The position numbers and the translations under genes are program-made. Positions 11,754 to 22,653 of a stretch of DNA of 64,000 nucleotides are shown one piece after another. Position 1 is the stretch's first letter, and the number at the start of each line of letters is the position of its first letter. Where the stretch lies: positions 806,001 through 870,000 of the forward strand of contig CATNEN010000031.1 of the NCBI GenBank assembly GCA_950097015.1. The letters run 5' to 3'. This stretch comes from Macrostomum hystrix (Eukaryota > Platyhelminthes > Macrostomidae). Under the pieces are notes generated by a model. That model was not told where the DNA came from and made no database searches. It saw only the letters and a list, made by a program, of their open reading frames with translations.

Positions 11754-12257
11754 TTACGAGGGTCACTCAGAAAGTCTTTAGCCTGAGTATGATCCACGAG
11801 ACGCAGAAGCATGAAATTTGTCTATGGTAAAGACCACCTTTTAAAAGTCTTATAGCTAAATTTTCAAACAGAAGCAGTTACTTTTGAGTCCACTGCAGTG
11901 AGCCAAAGTCAGTTCACCCCTTGCGCCGTTCAATTGCACAATGAAGCTGGAAAATCGTGACTTCAGAGCTATGATGTACTTGCATTTCAAGCAAGGCAAG
12001 TCGCCGGCCGATTCATTTCAAAAATATTAAAGGGCCAGATTTTTTCTTCGCCGGAAGAAGCTGTGAATGAGTTCAAAGACGTCATCGGGGAGCTCCGGGA
12101 TGAGGATTGGCGGCAGTGCTTCGACAGCTGGTTCCACAGGATGCAAGCCTGCATCAATGCGGGGGGAGAGTACTTTGAGCAGTTGTAATGGTTTTTTAGT
12201 TCATATGTTGCTGTTTTCTTGTTCAGGCTAAAGACTTTCTGAGTGACCCTCGTATAA
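11754..12257 (+). mobile_element. Internally deleted mariner element
   Basis: The inverted ends begin TTACGAGGGTCACTCAG on the left and match the reverse complement of the right end (TTATACGAGGGTCAC). A TA dinucleotide flanks each side (11752-11753, 12258-12259), as expected for Tc1/mariner. Inside, an ATG at 11941 opens a typical mariner transposase N-terminus (about 29 codons to a stop). In another frame, 12030-12188 encodes the typical C-terminus (WF-RMQ-CI...GEYFEQ pattern, stop at 12186-12188). The whole catalytic DDD region is missing, so this is a deletion derivative mobilisable only in trans. Confidence 0.85.
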
Positions 12258-12665
12258 TAGTAACGTTGGGCTGAAAGTAATTTGAGCAAGAAAAGTCCCA
12301 GTTCGACTGCTCCAAACTTTTCAGGTTGTTCTCAATTCTGACATTCGTTAAGCACTAACCATTACCATTATAATGGATTAAAAATAATTACAGAGAGCTG
12401 TTGTAAAAGTATTGAAAAGTTCAAACTGAGACCAATTTGCCAATCGAGACTGGCATTTAAGCGGTTGTGTTTATTTTTTGCAGACAACTTCTTATCTCTC
12501 CTTCAACCAGACACGATTTCAAAGATAAAAAGCTTTCGCTTTCTGATTGGTTAAAAAAGATTAATCTCGAGGCGAAACTTTTGCTGCATGCAGCAAAATT
12601 CAACACAGTGGAAAATATTATAGCACTTAAGCTTGTTAGACGCTAATGTGTTTATGCCACTGTTG

Positions 12666-13277
12666 CTAAGGTGATGATACCCACAGTTGCTAAGGTGATG
12701 ATACCCACTGTTGCTAAGGTGATGATACCCACTGTTGCTAAGGTGATGATACCCACTGTTGCTAAGGTGATGATACCCACTGGTGGCCTGGTGCTATGGT
12801 GATGATACCCACTGTTGCTAAGGTGATGATACCTACTGTTGCTAAGGTGATGATACCCACAGTTGCTAAGGTAATGATACCTACTGTTGCTAAGGTGATG
12901 ATACCCACTGTTGCTAAGGTGATGATACCCACAGTTGCTAAGGTAATGATACCCACTGGTGGCCTGGTGCTATGGTGATGATACCCACTGTTGCTAAGGT
13001 AATGATACCTACTGTTGCTAAGGTGATGATACCCACAGTTGCTAAGGTAATGATACCCACTGGTGGCCTGGTGCTATGGTGATGATACCCACTGTTGCTA
13101 AGGTAATGATACCTACTGTTGCTAAGGTGACGATACCCACCGTAGTTAAGGTGATGATACCCACTATAGCTATGGTGATGATACCCACTGTTGCTATGGT
13201 GATGCTACACACAGTTGCTAAGGTGATGATACACAATGTTGCTATGGTGATGATAACAACTGTTGCTATGTAGCCAT
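12666..13277. repeat. Minisatellite, about 21-bp unit with a longer interspersed variant
   Basis: The basic unit is TTGCTAAGGTGATGATACCC plus one base. At three positions (near 12780, 12955 and 13060) a variant block containing GGTGGCCTGGTGCTATGG interrupts the array with the same flanks, so segments of several units were duplicated together. Units decay toward 13277. Confidence 0.95.
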
Positions 13278-13780
13278 GCTCTGTTGATGATAGCAACGCA
13301 CCAACTGTTAATTTTGAGGCGTCATTAAGAAACAAATAGTTCCAGAAAAATCCAATTATACTACGAGCTAGTGTTCACTAATGTCTTGGTGTTCTCACAA
13401 CTGCGCAGACCACCTGGCCATCGAAGATAACAGGAAAGGCCTGGGAAAGTTACTTTAGCTAAACAAACTAGGCGATTGTGCAATCTGATGCATACCTGAT
13501 CGGCATATACAATTTAGCCTTTCAGAACTTAAAAATGTAAACAGAAATTTCCAAGAAATAGCGCTAACTAACGCTAAGTCATAACGATGAACATTTTTAA
13601 GCACGGCGAAAATACGCAATTCTGCAATGCAATTTCTATACTAGCAAAATAATAAATACCTAGCTCTAACTGCATTCAGGGTCTGATGGTTACAGAGAAG
13701 GCTAAGATTGTACTAATTGATTAGGCGGGCATTTACAACTCCCAGTCCGGGGTGAAGGCGGCGTTCACGGCCTCATGCCT

Positions 13781-16700
13781 TCAGGCCGGTGAGGGAGTCG
13801 GCAGGGGCGCGCGCCGCCGGAGCAGCTGGCGAAGGCGTTGCACAATGGACAGCCGGACTGGCGCCTCGCTGGGATTGCGATCCTCAGTTAGCTGCGGGTG
13901 CGAGGGAATGGGAGATCAGAGAGATCTGACAATATTGGAGTAGGGAGATAAGCAAAAACTGACGGAATGAGAGTGGGGAGAAGGACTCAGGGGAAGAGGA
14001 GAGTGGGGGACAAGGACTGAGGGGAAGAGGAGAGTGGGGGAGAAGGACTGAGGGGAAGAGGAGAGTGGGGGACAAGGACTGAGGGGAAGAGGAGAGTGGG
14101 GAGAAGGACTGAGGGGAAGAGGAGAGTGGGGAGAAGGACTGAGGGGAAGAGGAGAGTCGGGGAGAAGGACTGAGGGGAAGAGAAGAGTGGGGGAGAAGGA
14201 CTGAGGGGAAGAGGAGAGTGGGGAGAAGGACTGAGGGGAAGAGAAGAGTGGGGGAGAAGGACTGAGGGGAAGAGGAGAGTGGGGGACAAGGACTGAGGGG
14301 AAGAGGAGAGTGGGGGAGAAGGACTGAGGGGAAGAGGAGAGTGGGGGAGAAGGACTGAGGGGAAGAGGAGAGTGGGGGAGAAGGACTGAGGGGAAGAGAA
14401 GAGTGGGGGAGAAGGACTGAGGGGAAGAGGAGAGTGGGGGACAAGGACTGAGGGGAAGAGGAGAGTGGGGAGAAGGACTAGGCGAAAAAAGAGAGGGAAA
14501 GAGGGTGGTATTCCACCGTCCAACTTATATCGCAACGAAAAGCAATATCTTACATTTGTGACGCGCAGTTGCCAGACTCGGGCATCGTTGGTGACATGCG
14601 CGTAAATTAAGTAGTCATGCCACCTGGCAGTGATGCGATAGGAATATATTAAATATGCATGGTCTGGATAATCTGGGGATGCAACTAAAATCAACGTAAA
14701 GTCGACTCAAACTGGGGAAACTAAGGGATCGACTCAAACTGGGGAAACTAAGGGATCGACTCAAACTGGGGAAAATAAGGGATCGACTCAAACTGGGGAA
14801 ACTAAGGGATCGACTCAAACTAGGGAAACTAAGGGATCGACTCAAACTGGGGAAACTAAGGGATCGACTCAAACTGGGGAAACTAAGGGATCGACTCAAA
14901 CTGGGGAAACTAAGGGATCGACTCAAACTGGAGAAACTAAGGGATCGACTCAAACTGGAGAAACTAAGGGATCGACTCAAACTGGAGAAACTAAGGGATC
15001 AACTCTAACTAGGGAAACTAAGGGATCGACTCAAACTGGAGAAACTAAGGGATCAACTCTAACTAGGGAAACTAAGGGATCGACTCAAACTGGAGAAACT
15101 AAGGGACCGACTCAAACTGGGGAAACTAAGGGACCGACTCAAACTGGGGAAACTAAGGGATCGACTCTAACTGGGGAAACTAAGGGATCGACTCAAACTG
15201 GGGAAACTAAGGGATCGACTCAAACTGGGGAAACTAAGGGACCGACTCAAACTGGGGAAACTAAGGGATCGACTCAAACTGGGGAAACTAAGGGATCGAC
15301 TCAAACTGGGGAAACTAAGGGATCGACTCAAACTGGGGAAACTAAGGGATCGACTCAAACTGGGGAAACTAAGGGATCGACTCAAACTGGGGAAACTAAG
15401 GGATCGACTCAAACTGGGGAAACTAAGGGATCGACTCAAACTGGGGAAACTAAGGGATCGACTCAAACTGGGGAAACTAAGGGATCGACTCAAACTGGGG
15501 AAACTAAGGGATCGACTCAAACTGGGGAAACTAAGGGATCGACTCAAACTGGGGAAACTAAGGGATCGGCTGTACTCCAAATGAATGAGGCTTCATCGCG
15601 GAATCAAATACTTATTATTTGGGGATATTGAGATATTTATGAATCTAAGAGGTGGAATGTGTACATCAAGTGAGAAAGGTGGTCGAATTCGTGAGCACTT
15701 ACTCGCCATTCTGCTCAATGTAGGCAGCGGTGCCCAGCTGGTTCATCTTGGTCAGGTGCGTGAACGGTTTGGAGCCGCCGATGCAGCGCACGCGGAGGCG
15801 AATAGCAAGGCAGCTGTTGGCCCTGTCAGTGTCGATGCGGAGAATCACCGGCTTCTTCATAGCGTACCGAACATCGTAGTAAAGCTTCAGCTTCAGCCGG
15901 TCCACTGACAGGAGGTAGACGCCTCTGGATTGGAATGGAATCAGAATGGGATTAGAATGGAATTGGAATGAAATAGAATGGTATAAGAATGGAATCATAA
16001 TGAAAAAGAATGGAATTAGAATGGAATTGGAATGGTATCAGAATGGAATCAGAATGGAATTAGAATGGAATCAGAATGGAATAAGAATGGAATCAGAACG
16101 GAATAAGAATGGAATCAGAATGGAATCAGAATGGAATAAGAATGGAATCAGAATGGAATCAGAATGGAATCAGAATGGAATAAGAATGGAATCAGAATGG
16201 AATCAGAATGGAATCAGAATGGAATCAGAATGGAATAAGAATGGAATCAGAATGGAATAAGAATGGAATCAGAATGGAATAAGAATGGAATCAGAATGGA
16301 ATAAGAATGGAATCAGAATGGAATCAGAATGGAATCAGAATGGAATAAGAATGGAATCAGAATGGAATCAGAATGGAATCAGAATGGAATAAGAATGGAA
16401 TCAGAATGGAATCAGAATGGAATCAGAATGGAATAAGAATGGAATCAGAATGGAATACGAATGGAATCAGAATGGAATCAGAATGGAATCAGAATGGAAT
16501 AAGAATGGAATCAGAATGGAATACGAATGGAATCAGAATGGAATCAGAATGGAATCAGAATGGAATAAGAATGGAATCAGAATGGAATAAGAATGGAATA
16601 AGAATGGAATCAGAATGGAATAAGAATGGAATCAGAACGGAATAAGAATGGAATCAGAATGGATTCAGAATGGAATAAGAATGGAATAAGAATGGAATCA

Positions 16701-19228
16701 GAATGGAATCAGAATGGAATAAGAATGGAATCAGAATGGAATACGAATGGAATAAGAATGGAATCAGAATGGAATACGAATGGAATCAGAATGGAATCAG
16801 AATGGAATCAGAATGGAATAAGAATGGAATCAGAATGGAATACGAATGGAATCAGAATGGAATCAGAATGGAATCAGAATGGAATCAGAATGGAATAAGA
16901 ATGGAATCAGAATGGAATACGAATGGAATCAGAATGGAATCAGAATGGAATCAGAATGGAATAAGAATGGAATCAGAATGGAATACGAATGGAATCAGAA
17001 TGGAATCAGAATGGAATCAGAATGGAATCAGAATGGAATCAGAATGGAATAAGAATGGAATCAGAATGGAATACGAATGGAATCAGAATGGAATCAGAAT
17101 GGAATACGAATGGAATAAGAATGGAATCAGAATGGAATACGAATGGAATCAGAATGGAATCAGAATGGAATCAGAATGGAATCAGAATGGAATCAGAATG
17201 GAATCAGAATGGAATAGAATGGAATCAGAATGGAATAATAATGGAATCGGAATGGAATCAGAATGGAATCAGAATGGAATCAGAATGGAATCAGAATGGA
17301 ATAATAATGGAATCGGAATGAAGTCAGAATGGATTCAGAATGGAATAGGAATGGAATCAGAATAGAAGGATGGGTTGGTATAGGACATTCCAGAATCGAG
17401 TTGACCCAGCTTACTTAGAAACCTTAGCAGGTGTCTGCATCTCGTTGATGTACACAAGATCGGGCGTGAATACGCTGTAATCCATTAGGCTGACAAAGAA
17501 GCGAGGAATCTGTCAAACGGTAAAAATTGTGCTCTGGTCTGATTGACTGACGCAAATGAGTAGCCAACTAAAGTGGCTAGTGAATAAATTGGCTTACAAA
17601 CTCCTCCATGTGATATTTCACAGCGTTGAGTTGGTCAATGGTGGCAGTCTTTGTGTAGTTAGGCGTCGCTTTGCAAGGATTCTTGTAGGTAATGGCTGTT
17701 CGATCCTGCAATCGTTTCACCTCCTTCTTCAGTCTCTCGATGGCCTCTCGGTCTTCCTGATCCTGGCGGCTCCTCCGGTCGTTTGGCTTCGGCTCAGGCT
17801 GAGGCGGAGGCGGACTCGCCGCGGCAGCCAGAAAGGACAGTGGAGGCAGCGGCTGTGTTCGATCCGTTTGCTGGCTGACAGTCTAAAAATTGCAAGCGCT
17901 ACTTACTGACTTATGAATGGTCGCAACTGTCTACTGCTAATATAGTATTAAGTAAATTAAATTTCTCTAGCAGTAGAATCCCTGAAGAATAGGGGGCTAG
18001 CACTAGTTCCCTGAAGAATAGGGGGCTAGCACTAGTTCCCTGAAGAATAGGGGGCTAGCACTAGTTCCCTGAAGAATAGGGGGCTAGCACTAGTTCCCTG
18101 AAGAATAGGGGGCTAGCACTAGTTCCCTGAAGGATAGGGGGCTAGCACTAGTTCCCTGAAGGATAGGGGGCTAGCACTAGTTCCCTGAAGGATAGGGGGC
18201 TAGCACTAGTTCCCTGAAGGATAGGGGGCTAGCACTAGCTCCCTGAAGGATAGGGAGTTAGCACTAGTTCCATGAAGGATAGGGGGCTAGCACTAGCTCC
18301 CTGAAGGATAGGGGGCTAGCACTAGTTCCCTGAAGGATAGGGGGCTAGCACTAGTTCCCTGAAGGATAGGGGGCTAGCACTAGCTCCCTGAAGGATAGGG
18401 AGTTAGCACTAGTTCCATGAAGGATAGGGGCTAGCACTAGCTCCCTGAAGGATAGGGGGCTAGCACTAGTTCCCTGAAGGATAGGGGGCTAGCACTAGTT
18501 CCCTGAAGGATAGGGGGCTAGCACTAGTTCCCTGAAGGATAGGGGGCTAGCACTAGTTCCCTGAAGGATAGGGGGCTAGCACTAGCTCCCTGAAGGATAG
18601 GGGGCTAGCACTAGTTCCCTGAAGGATAGGGGGCTAGCACTAGCTCCCTGAAGGATAGGGAGTTAGCACTAGTTCCATGAAGGATAGGGGCTAGCACTAG
18701 CTCCCTGAAGGATAGGGGGCTAGCACTAGTTCCCTGAAGGATAGGGGGCTAGCACTAGTTCCCTGAAGGATAGGGGGCTAGCACTAGCTCCCTGAAGGAT
18801 AGGGAGTTAGCACTAGTTCCCTGAAGGATAGGGGGCTAGCACTAGTTCCCTGAAGGATAGGGAGTTAGCACTAGTTCCCTGAAGGATAGGGGGCTAGCAC
18901 TAGTTCCTTGAAGCGGATAGGGGGCTAGCACTAGTTCCCGAGGCCCAGATGATAGCAGATGATAGCAACTAGCAAGTGAACCAACCATTCCTGACAAAGG
19001 TTCAGTCTGAAATAGCTGGTCGCAGCTTTGCCAAAGAGGCTTAGAAGAGGCTGCACTAGCGAGTGACGGCGGCAGAGGCGCCCGCAGTCTGTGTACGAGC
19101 TGGGCCCGGGCGAGTCCGCTGTTGCAGCAGCGGTGCACTTTTAGCAGGTGATTGAATGGCCGGCTAACTGAGCACCAGGACTGCCTGTTGGAGGCCAGGA
19201 GCAGCGACTGCAGCTCACTGGAGATCAT
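13781..19228 (-). CDS. C6orf136-like protein with DUF2358 domain, predicted mitochondrial
   Basis: Six coding exons join in phase to 341 aa: 18986-19228, 17598-17882, 17415-17509, 15703-15924, 14554-14623, 13781-13891. The N-terminus is rich in Ser, Arg and Leu without acidic runs, like a mitochondrial presequence. A Pro-rich then charged helical stretch follows. Exons 2-5 match the DUF2358/C6orf136 pattern: MEEF-PRFF, then DYSVFTPDLVY-NE, then K-G-Y, and a closing WHDY-Y motif. Human C6orf136 is about the same length. Molecular function of the family is not established. Introns 1, 3, 4 and 5 are filled largely with minisatellites (29-, 11-, 27- and about 29-bp units), so most of the 5.4-kb gene is tandem repeat. 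The exon 1 donor (GTTGGT) is weak and is the least certain junction. Confidence 0.75.
13974..14480. repeat. Purine-rich minisatellite, about 28-30 bp unit, intron 5 of the DUF2358 gene
   Basis: Repeats of GAGGGGAAGAGGAGAGTG followed by GGGGAGAAGGACT, with small length variants. The strand is almost pure purine. Ser/Leu/Pro-rich frames on the minus strand come from the repeat and are not a gene. Confidence 0.95.
14701..15570. repeat. Minisatellite, 27-bp unit, about 32 copies, intron 4 of the DUF2358 gene
   Basis: The unit contains GGGATCGACTCAAACTGGGG followed by AAACTAA. Because 27 is divisible by three, the minus strand stays open as a repeated nonapeptide. The right half is nearly perfect and the left half shows GGAG, TAGG and CCGA variants, so the right half was probably homogenised more recently. 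Confidence 0.97.
15930..17365. repeat. 11-bp tandem repeat array (GGAATCAGAAT), intron 3 of the DUF2358 gene
   Basis: About 130 copies of an 11-bp unit (GGAATCAGAAT, with AAG and ACG variants of the CAG step) span 1.4 kb. The GGAAT core recalls satellite-III-type simple satellites, though homology is not implied. Long open frames result from 33-bp triple units coding 11 residues without stops. Confidence 0.97.
17976..18945. repeat. Minisatellite, 29-bp unit, about 33 copies, intron 1 of the DUF2358 gene
   Basis: The unit is CCCTGAAGGATAGGGGGCTA followed by GCACTAGTT. The first five copies carry GAATAG, the rest GGATAG. A marked block (CTCC, GGGAGTTAG, CCATGAAGG variants) recurs at least three times, showing duplication of multi-unit segments. 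Confidence 0.97.
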
Positions 19229-19454
19229 TGCCTATTGCTGGTTCTTTAAGTAGCTGGTCTCAAATTATGTAGCTGAGCTACGGCAACTGACCAGGCCTCA
19301 AATTTATATTGCCTTCTGCTGGCTTCTGGTAAACGCAAGCTGAAAATGATAGTTACATTTTGTAGTTACCTATATAAGCACGACTTAACCTCTATGAAAA
19401 TAGAGAGCAACTTCTTATATTAATATCAAATACATTAAAAGGACCATAAATATG

Positions 19455-20850
19455 ACCGACAGTAACAGGCATTAGGGAACATTTTGTAACAGGCAGACAG
19501 TTACAGGCACTAAGTGAACAGACAGATTGTAACAAACAGACAGTTACAGGCACTAAGTGAACAGACAGTTTGTAACAGACAGACAGTTACAGGCACTAAG
19601 TGAACAGACAGATTGTAACAAACAGACAGTTACAGGCACTAAGTGAACAGACAGTTTGTAACAGACAGACAGTTACAGGCACTAAGTGAACAGACAGATT
19701 GTAACAGGCAGACAGTTACAGGCACTAAGTGAACAGACAGATTGCAACAGACAGACAGTTACAGGCACTAAGGGAACAGACAGATTGCAACAGGCAGACA
19801 GTTACAGGCACTAAGTGAACAGACAGATTGTAACAGGCAGACAGTTACAGGCACTATGTGAACAGACAGATTGTAACAGAAAGACAGTTACAGGCACTAA
19901 GGGAACAGACAGATTGCAACAGGCAGACAGTTACAGGCACTAAGGGAACAGACAGATTGTAACAGGCAGACAGTTACAGGCACTAAGTGAACAGACAGAT
20001 TGTAACAGGCAGACAGTTACAGGCACTAAGGGAACAGACAGATTGTAACAGGCAGACAGTTACAGGCGCTAAGGGAACAGACAGATTGTAACAGACAGAC
20101 AGTTACAGGCATTAAGTGAACAGACAGATTGTAACAGACAGACAGTTACAGGCACTAAGTGAACAGACAGATTGTAACATACAGACAGTTATAGGCATTA
20201 AGTGAACAGACAGATTGTAACAGGCAGACAGTTACAGGCACTAAGTGAACAGACAGATTGTAACAGTTACAGGCACTAAGTGAACAGACAGATTGTAACA
20301 GACAGACAGTTACAGGCATTAGGGAACAGACAGATTGTAACAGACAGACAGTTACAGGCACTAAGTGAACAGACAGATTGTAACAGACAGACAGTTATAG
20401 GCATTAAGTGAACAGACAGATTGTAACAGACAGACAGTTACAGGCATTAAGTGAACAGACAGATTGTAACAGACAGACAGTTATAGGCATTAAGTGAACA
20501 GACATATTGTAACAGACAGACAGTTACAGGCACTAAGTGAACAGACAGATTGTAACAGGCAGACAGTTACAGGCACTAAGTGAACAGACAGATTGTAACA
20601 GGCAGACAGGTACAGGCACTAAGTGAACAGATTGTAACAGACAGACAGTTACAGGCATTAGGAAACAGACAGATTGTAACAGACAGACAGTTACAGGCAT
20701 TAAGTGAACAGACAGATTGTAACAGGCAGACAGTTACAGGCACTAAGTGAACAGACAGATTGTAACAGTTACAGGCACTAAGTGAACAGACAGATTGTAA
20801 CAGGCAGACAGTTACAGGCACTAAGGGAACAGACAGATTGTAACAGACTG
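19455..20850. repeat. Minisatellite, about 43-bp unit
   Basis: The unit includes CAGACAGATTGTAACAGGCA followed by GACAGTTACAGGCACTAAGTGAA. Copies vary (GGG for GTG, TTA for CTA) and some lose the internal GACAGACAG step. The array lies between the DUF2358 and NUP210 genes. Confidence 0.95.
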
Positions 20851-21650
20851 TAGACAGACAGGCAGAAGGTAAATAATTGACAGTTACGGCCAGAGTTAGT
20901 TGCAGGCAGAAAATAACCGTTACCTACTTATGCAGTGGCAGCTTCAGACCAAAAATATACAGTCTGGAATACAGTAATTTACAGCATTCTGTCCCCAAAT
21001 AAGTAGAAGACAAGGCCACGGCCGCCTAGAATTTTTTCGTCACAAAATGCAGTGGATTAGATTCCGATGATCAAATTCCACGTCTTAATTTTCGCGAGAC
21101 AGGCGACCATACGAGACCAGGCTTGGACTAAAAAAATAGAAAAAGTTCTCCCGCAAAATACGCGCGCAATTGATACACACAAACTATCCCATAAATTCGT
21201 CACAAGGCTGCTACAGAATTGTAACAGAAACTAGCAGTACGATAGCAATTGTAACAAATTATTTGGCAAACAAAACTAAATGGACATTAGTTATAGGCGC
21301 ACAGGAATTGGTTTTGGGCGAGTGTTTTTATTGCGAACATAAGAAAATGACAAACCACACGCAAATTGCACTACTTACAACAAGTAGCACTGCATATTAT
21401 ATGGTGCACAGTAAAAAATAAAACGATTTTTAAGCGTGGTTACATACTATTATACTATACTAACAGTATACTAACAGTAGTTAAGAAGAAAATTATCTCC
21501 ATCATATTTACTGTGTATTACAATAATGGACCGCAATAAGAAGTGAAACATAAACCTGGCAATTCAGCACAAAAAACAATAGCATTAACATTATTATTAG
21601 ATTTCACACTTTCATACCTGTAGGAATATACTGATATATAGCCACAAATA
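20851..21650. other. Gene-free stretch
   Basis: AT-rich non-coding sequence. The 83-codon plus-strand frame at 21170-21421 has no recognisable domain or splice context. I see no gene or structured element. Confidence 0.4.
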
Positions 21651-21654
21651 GGAG

Positions 21655-21715
21655 GTTGTAGCCTCGTGGTTAGAGCGTTGGACTCACCACTGAAAGGCCG
21701 TGAAGAAATTTGGGG
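21655..21715 (+). repeat. tRNA-like SINE head (box A region)
   Basis: The stretch TAGCCTCGTGGTTAGAGCG then TTGGACTCACCACTGAAAGG resembles the 5' half of a tRNA (D-arm/box A and anticodon arm), as at the head of tRNA-derived SINEs. The box B half is replaced by the adjoining minisatellite, so the copy is truncated. Confidence 0.45.
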
Positions 21716-22030
21716 ATAGGGAATGGGGTATCCCAGCATAGGGAATAAGGAAACCGATAAAGAATTTGGGCGTCTGGAATGGGGTATCCCAGCATAGGGA
21801 ATAAGGAAACCGATAAAGAATTTGGGCGTCTGGAATGGGGTATCCCAGCATAGGGAATAAGGAGACTGATAAAGAATTTGGGGATCTGGAATGGGGTATC
21901 CCAGCATAGGGAATAAGGAAACCGATAAAGAATTTGGGGATCTGGAATGGGGTATCCCAGCATATGAAATAAGGAAACCGATAAAGAATTTGGGGATCTG
22001 GAATGGGGTATCCCAGGACATGACATAAGG
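21716..22030. repeat. Minisatellite, 56-bp unit, about 5.5 copies
   Basis: The unit contains GGAATGGGGTATCCCAGCAT followed by AGGGAATAAGGAAACC. Because 56 is not a multiple of three, the same peptide appears in all three minus-strand frames, showing that these frames are not genes. Confidence 0.95.
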
Positions 22031-22199
22031 AAACATAACAGAACAGCTCAATGGAGAAGAGGAAACACGTTGGCTTTAAACAGAGAGGACCAGAACCACC
22101 TGTAAAGTGGCAGATGAGCAGTAGCACCAGGAGATTAAACATATCATTGACATTGAGCAAGAAAAGAAACAAAGCAAGCATTTAGATTAGCTAAATTAG

Positions 22200-22653
22200 A
22201 GAAAAGAATAGTCAACAATGCGAAAACACCTCATAGGTAGCAGGCAGACAGGAGATCAATCTAGCCTGCTGCGAGAACCGAAGCCGCTAGTGTTGGGACT
22301 GCGGCGATAAGGCGACACCGGACTAAAGTCTGCCGAACTAGTATAGCCGTAGCCTTGGCTCCACAGGACTGGGCCGGACCGGTCTGTGGGAGAGTTCGGC
22401 AGAGATTAATAATGGCATGACAATCCGCAAAGCCTTCTCAACGCGCTTTCAAAGAGTGTACAGCTGCTCAGTCCGTGGACTGGGGTGGAAGACTGTACAG
22501 CCCATGGACTGTGGAGAAAGACTACAGCTGTTCAGTATGTGGACTGGGGAGGAAGACTGTACAGCTTATCAGTCCGTGGACAGGGGAGGCCGCAACACTA
22601 ACTCATATTTTTAGTTACAATTACTTCAAATTTTCGAAGCTCTAACTACTAAA
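22200..22653. other. Region past the NUP210 stop codon with a small dispersed repeat
   Basis: At 22440-22600, CAGTCCGTGGAC and related 12-20-bp segments recur three times and match the copy near 2150-2200. No clear AATAAA was seen on the minus strand just downstream of the NUP210 stop codon, so its 3' end is not placed. Confidence 0.45.

Larger units (their letters stand above)
11414..13780. other. Intergenic stretch with mariner and minisatellite
   Basis: It lies between the 5' end of the lectin/Ig-like gene and the 3' end of the DUF2358 gene, both on the minus strand. Apart from the mariner derivative and the 12666-13277 minisatellite, I see no exon. The lectin/Ig-like gene promoter should be just above 11414, but no clear TATA box or CpG cluster stands out. 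Confidence 0.5.

Noticed and set aside
15946-17365. Plus-strand frames of up to 220 codons with a repeated 11-residue motif
   Set aside because: Translation of the 11-bp array. All three frames are open, which a real gene would not show.
17976-18945. Possible CRISPR-like array
   Set aside because: Copies are contiguous without unique spacers, and the DNA is eukaryotic. It is a minisatellite.
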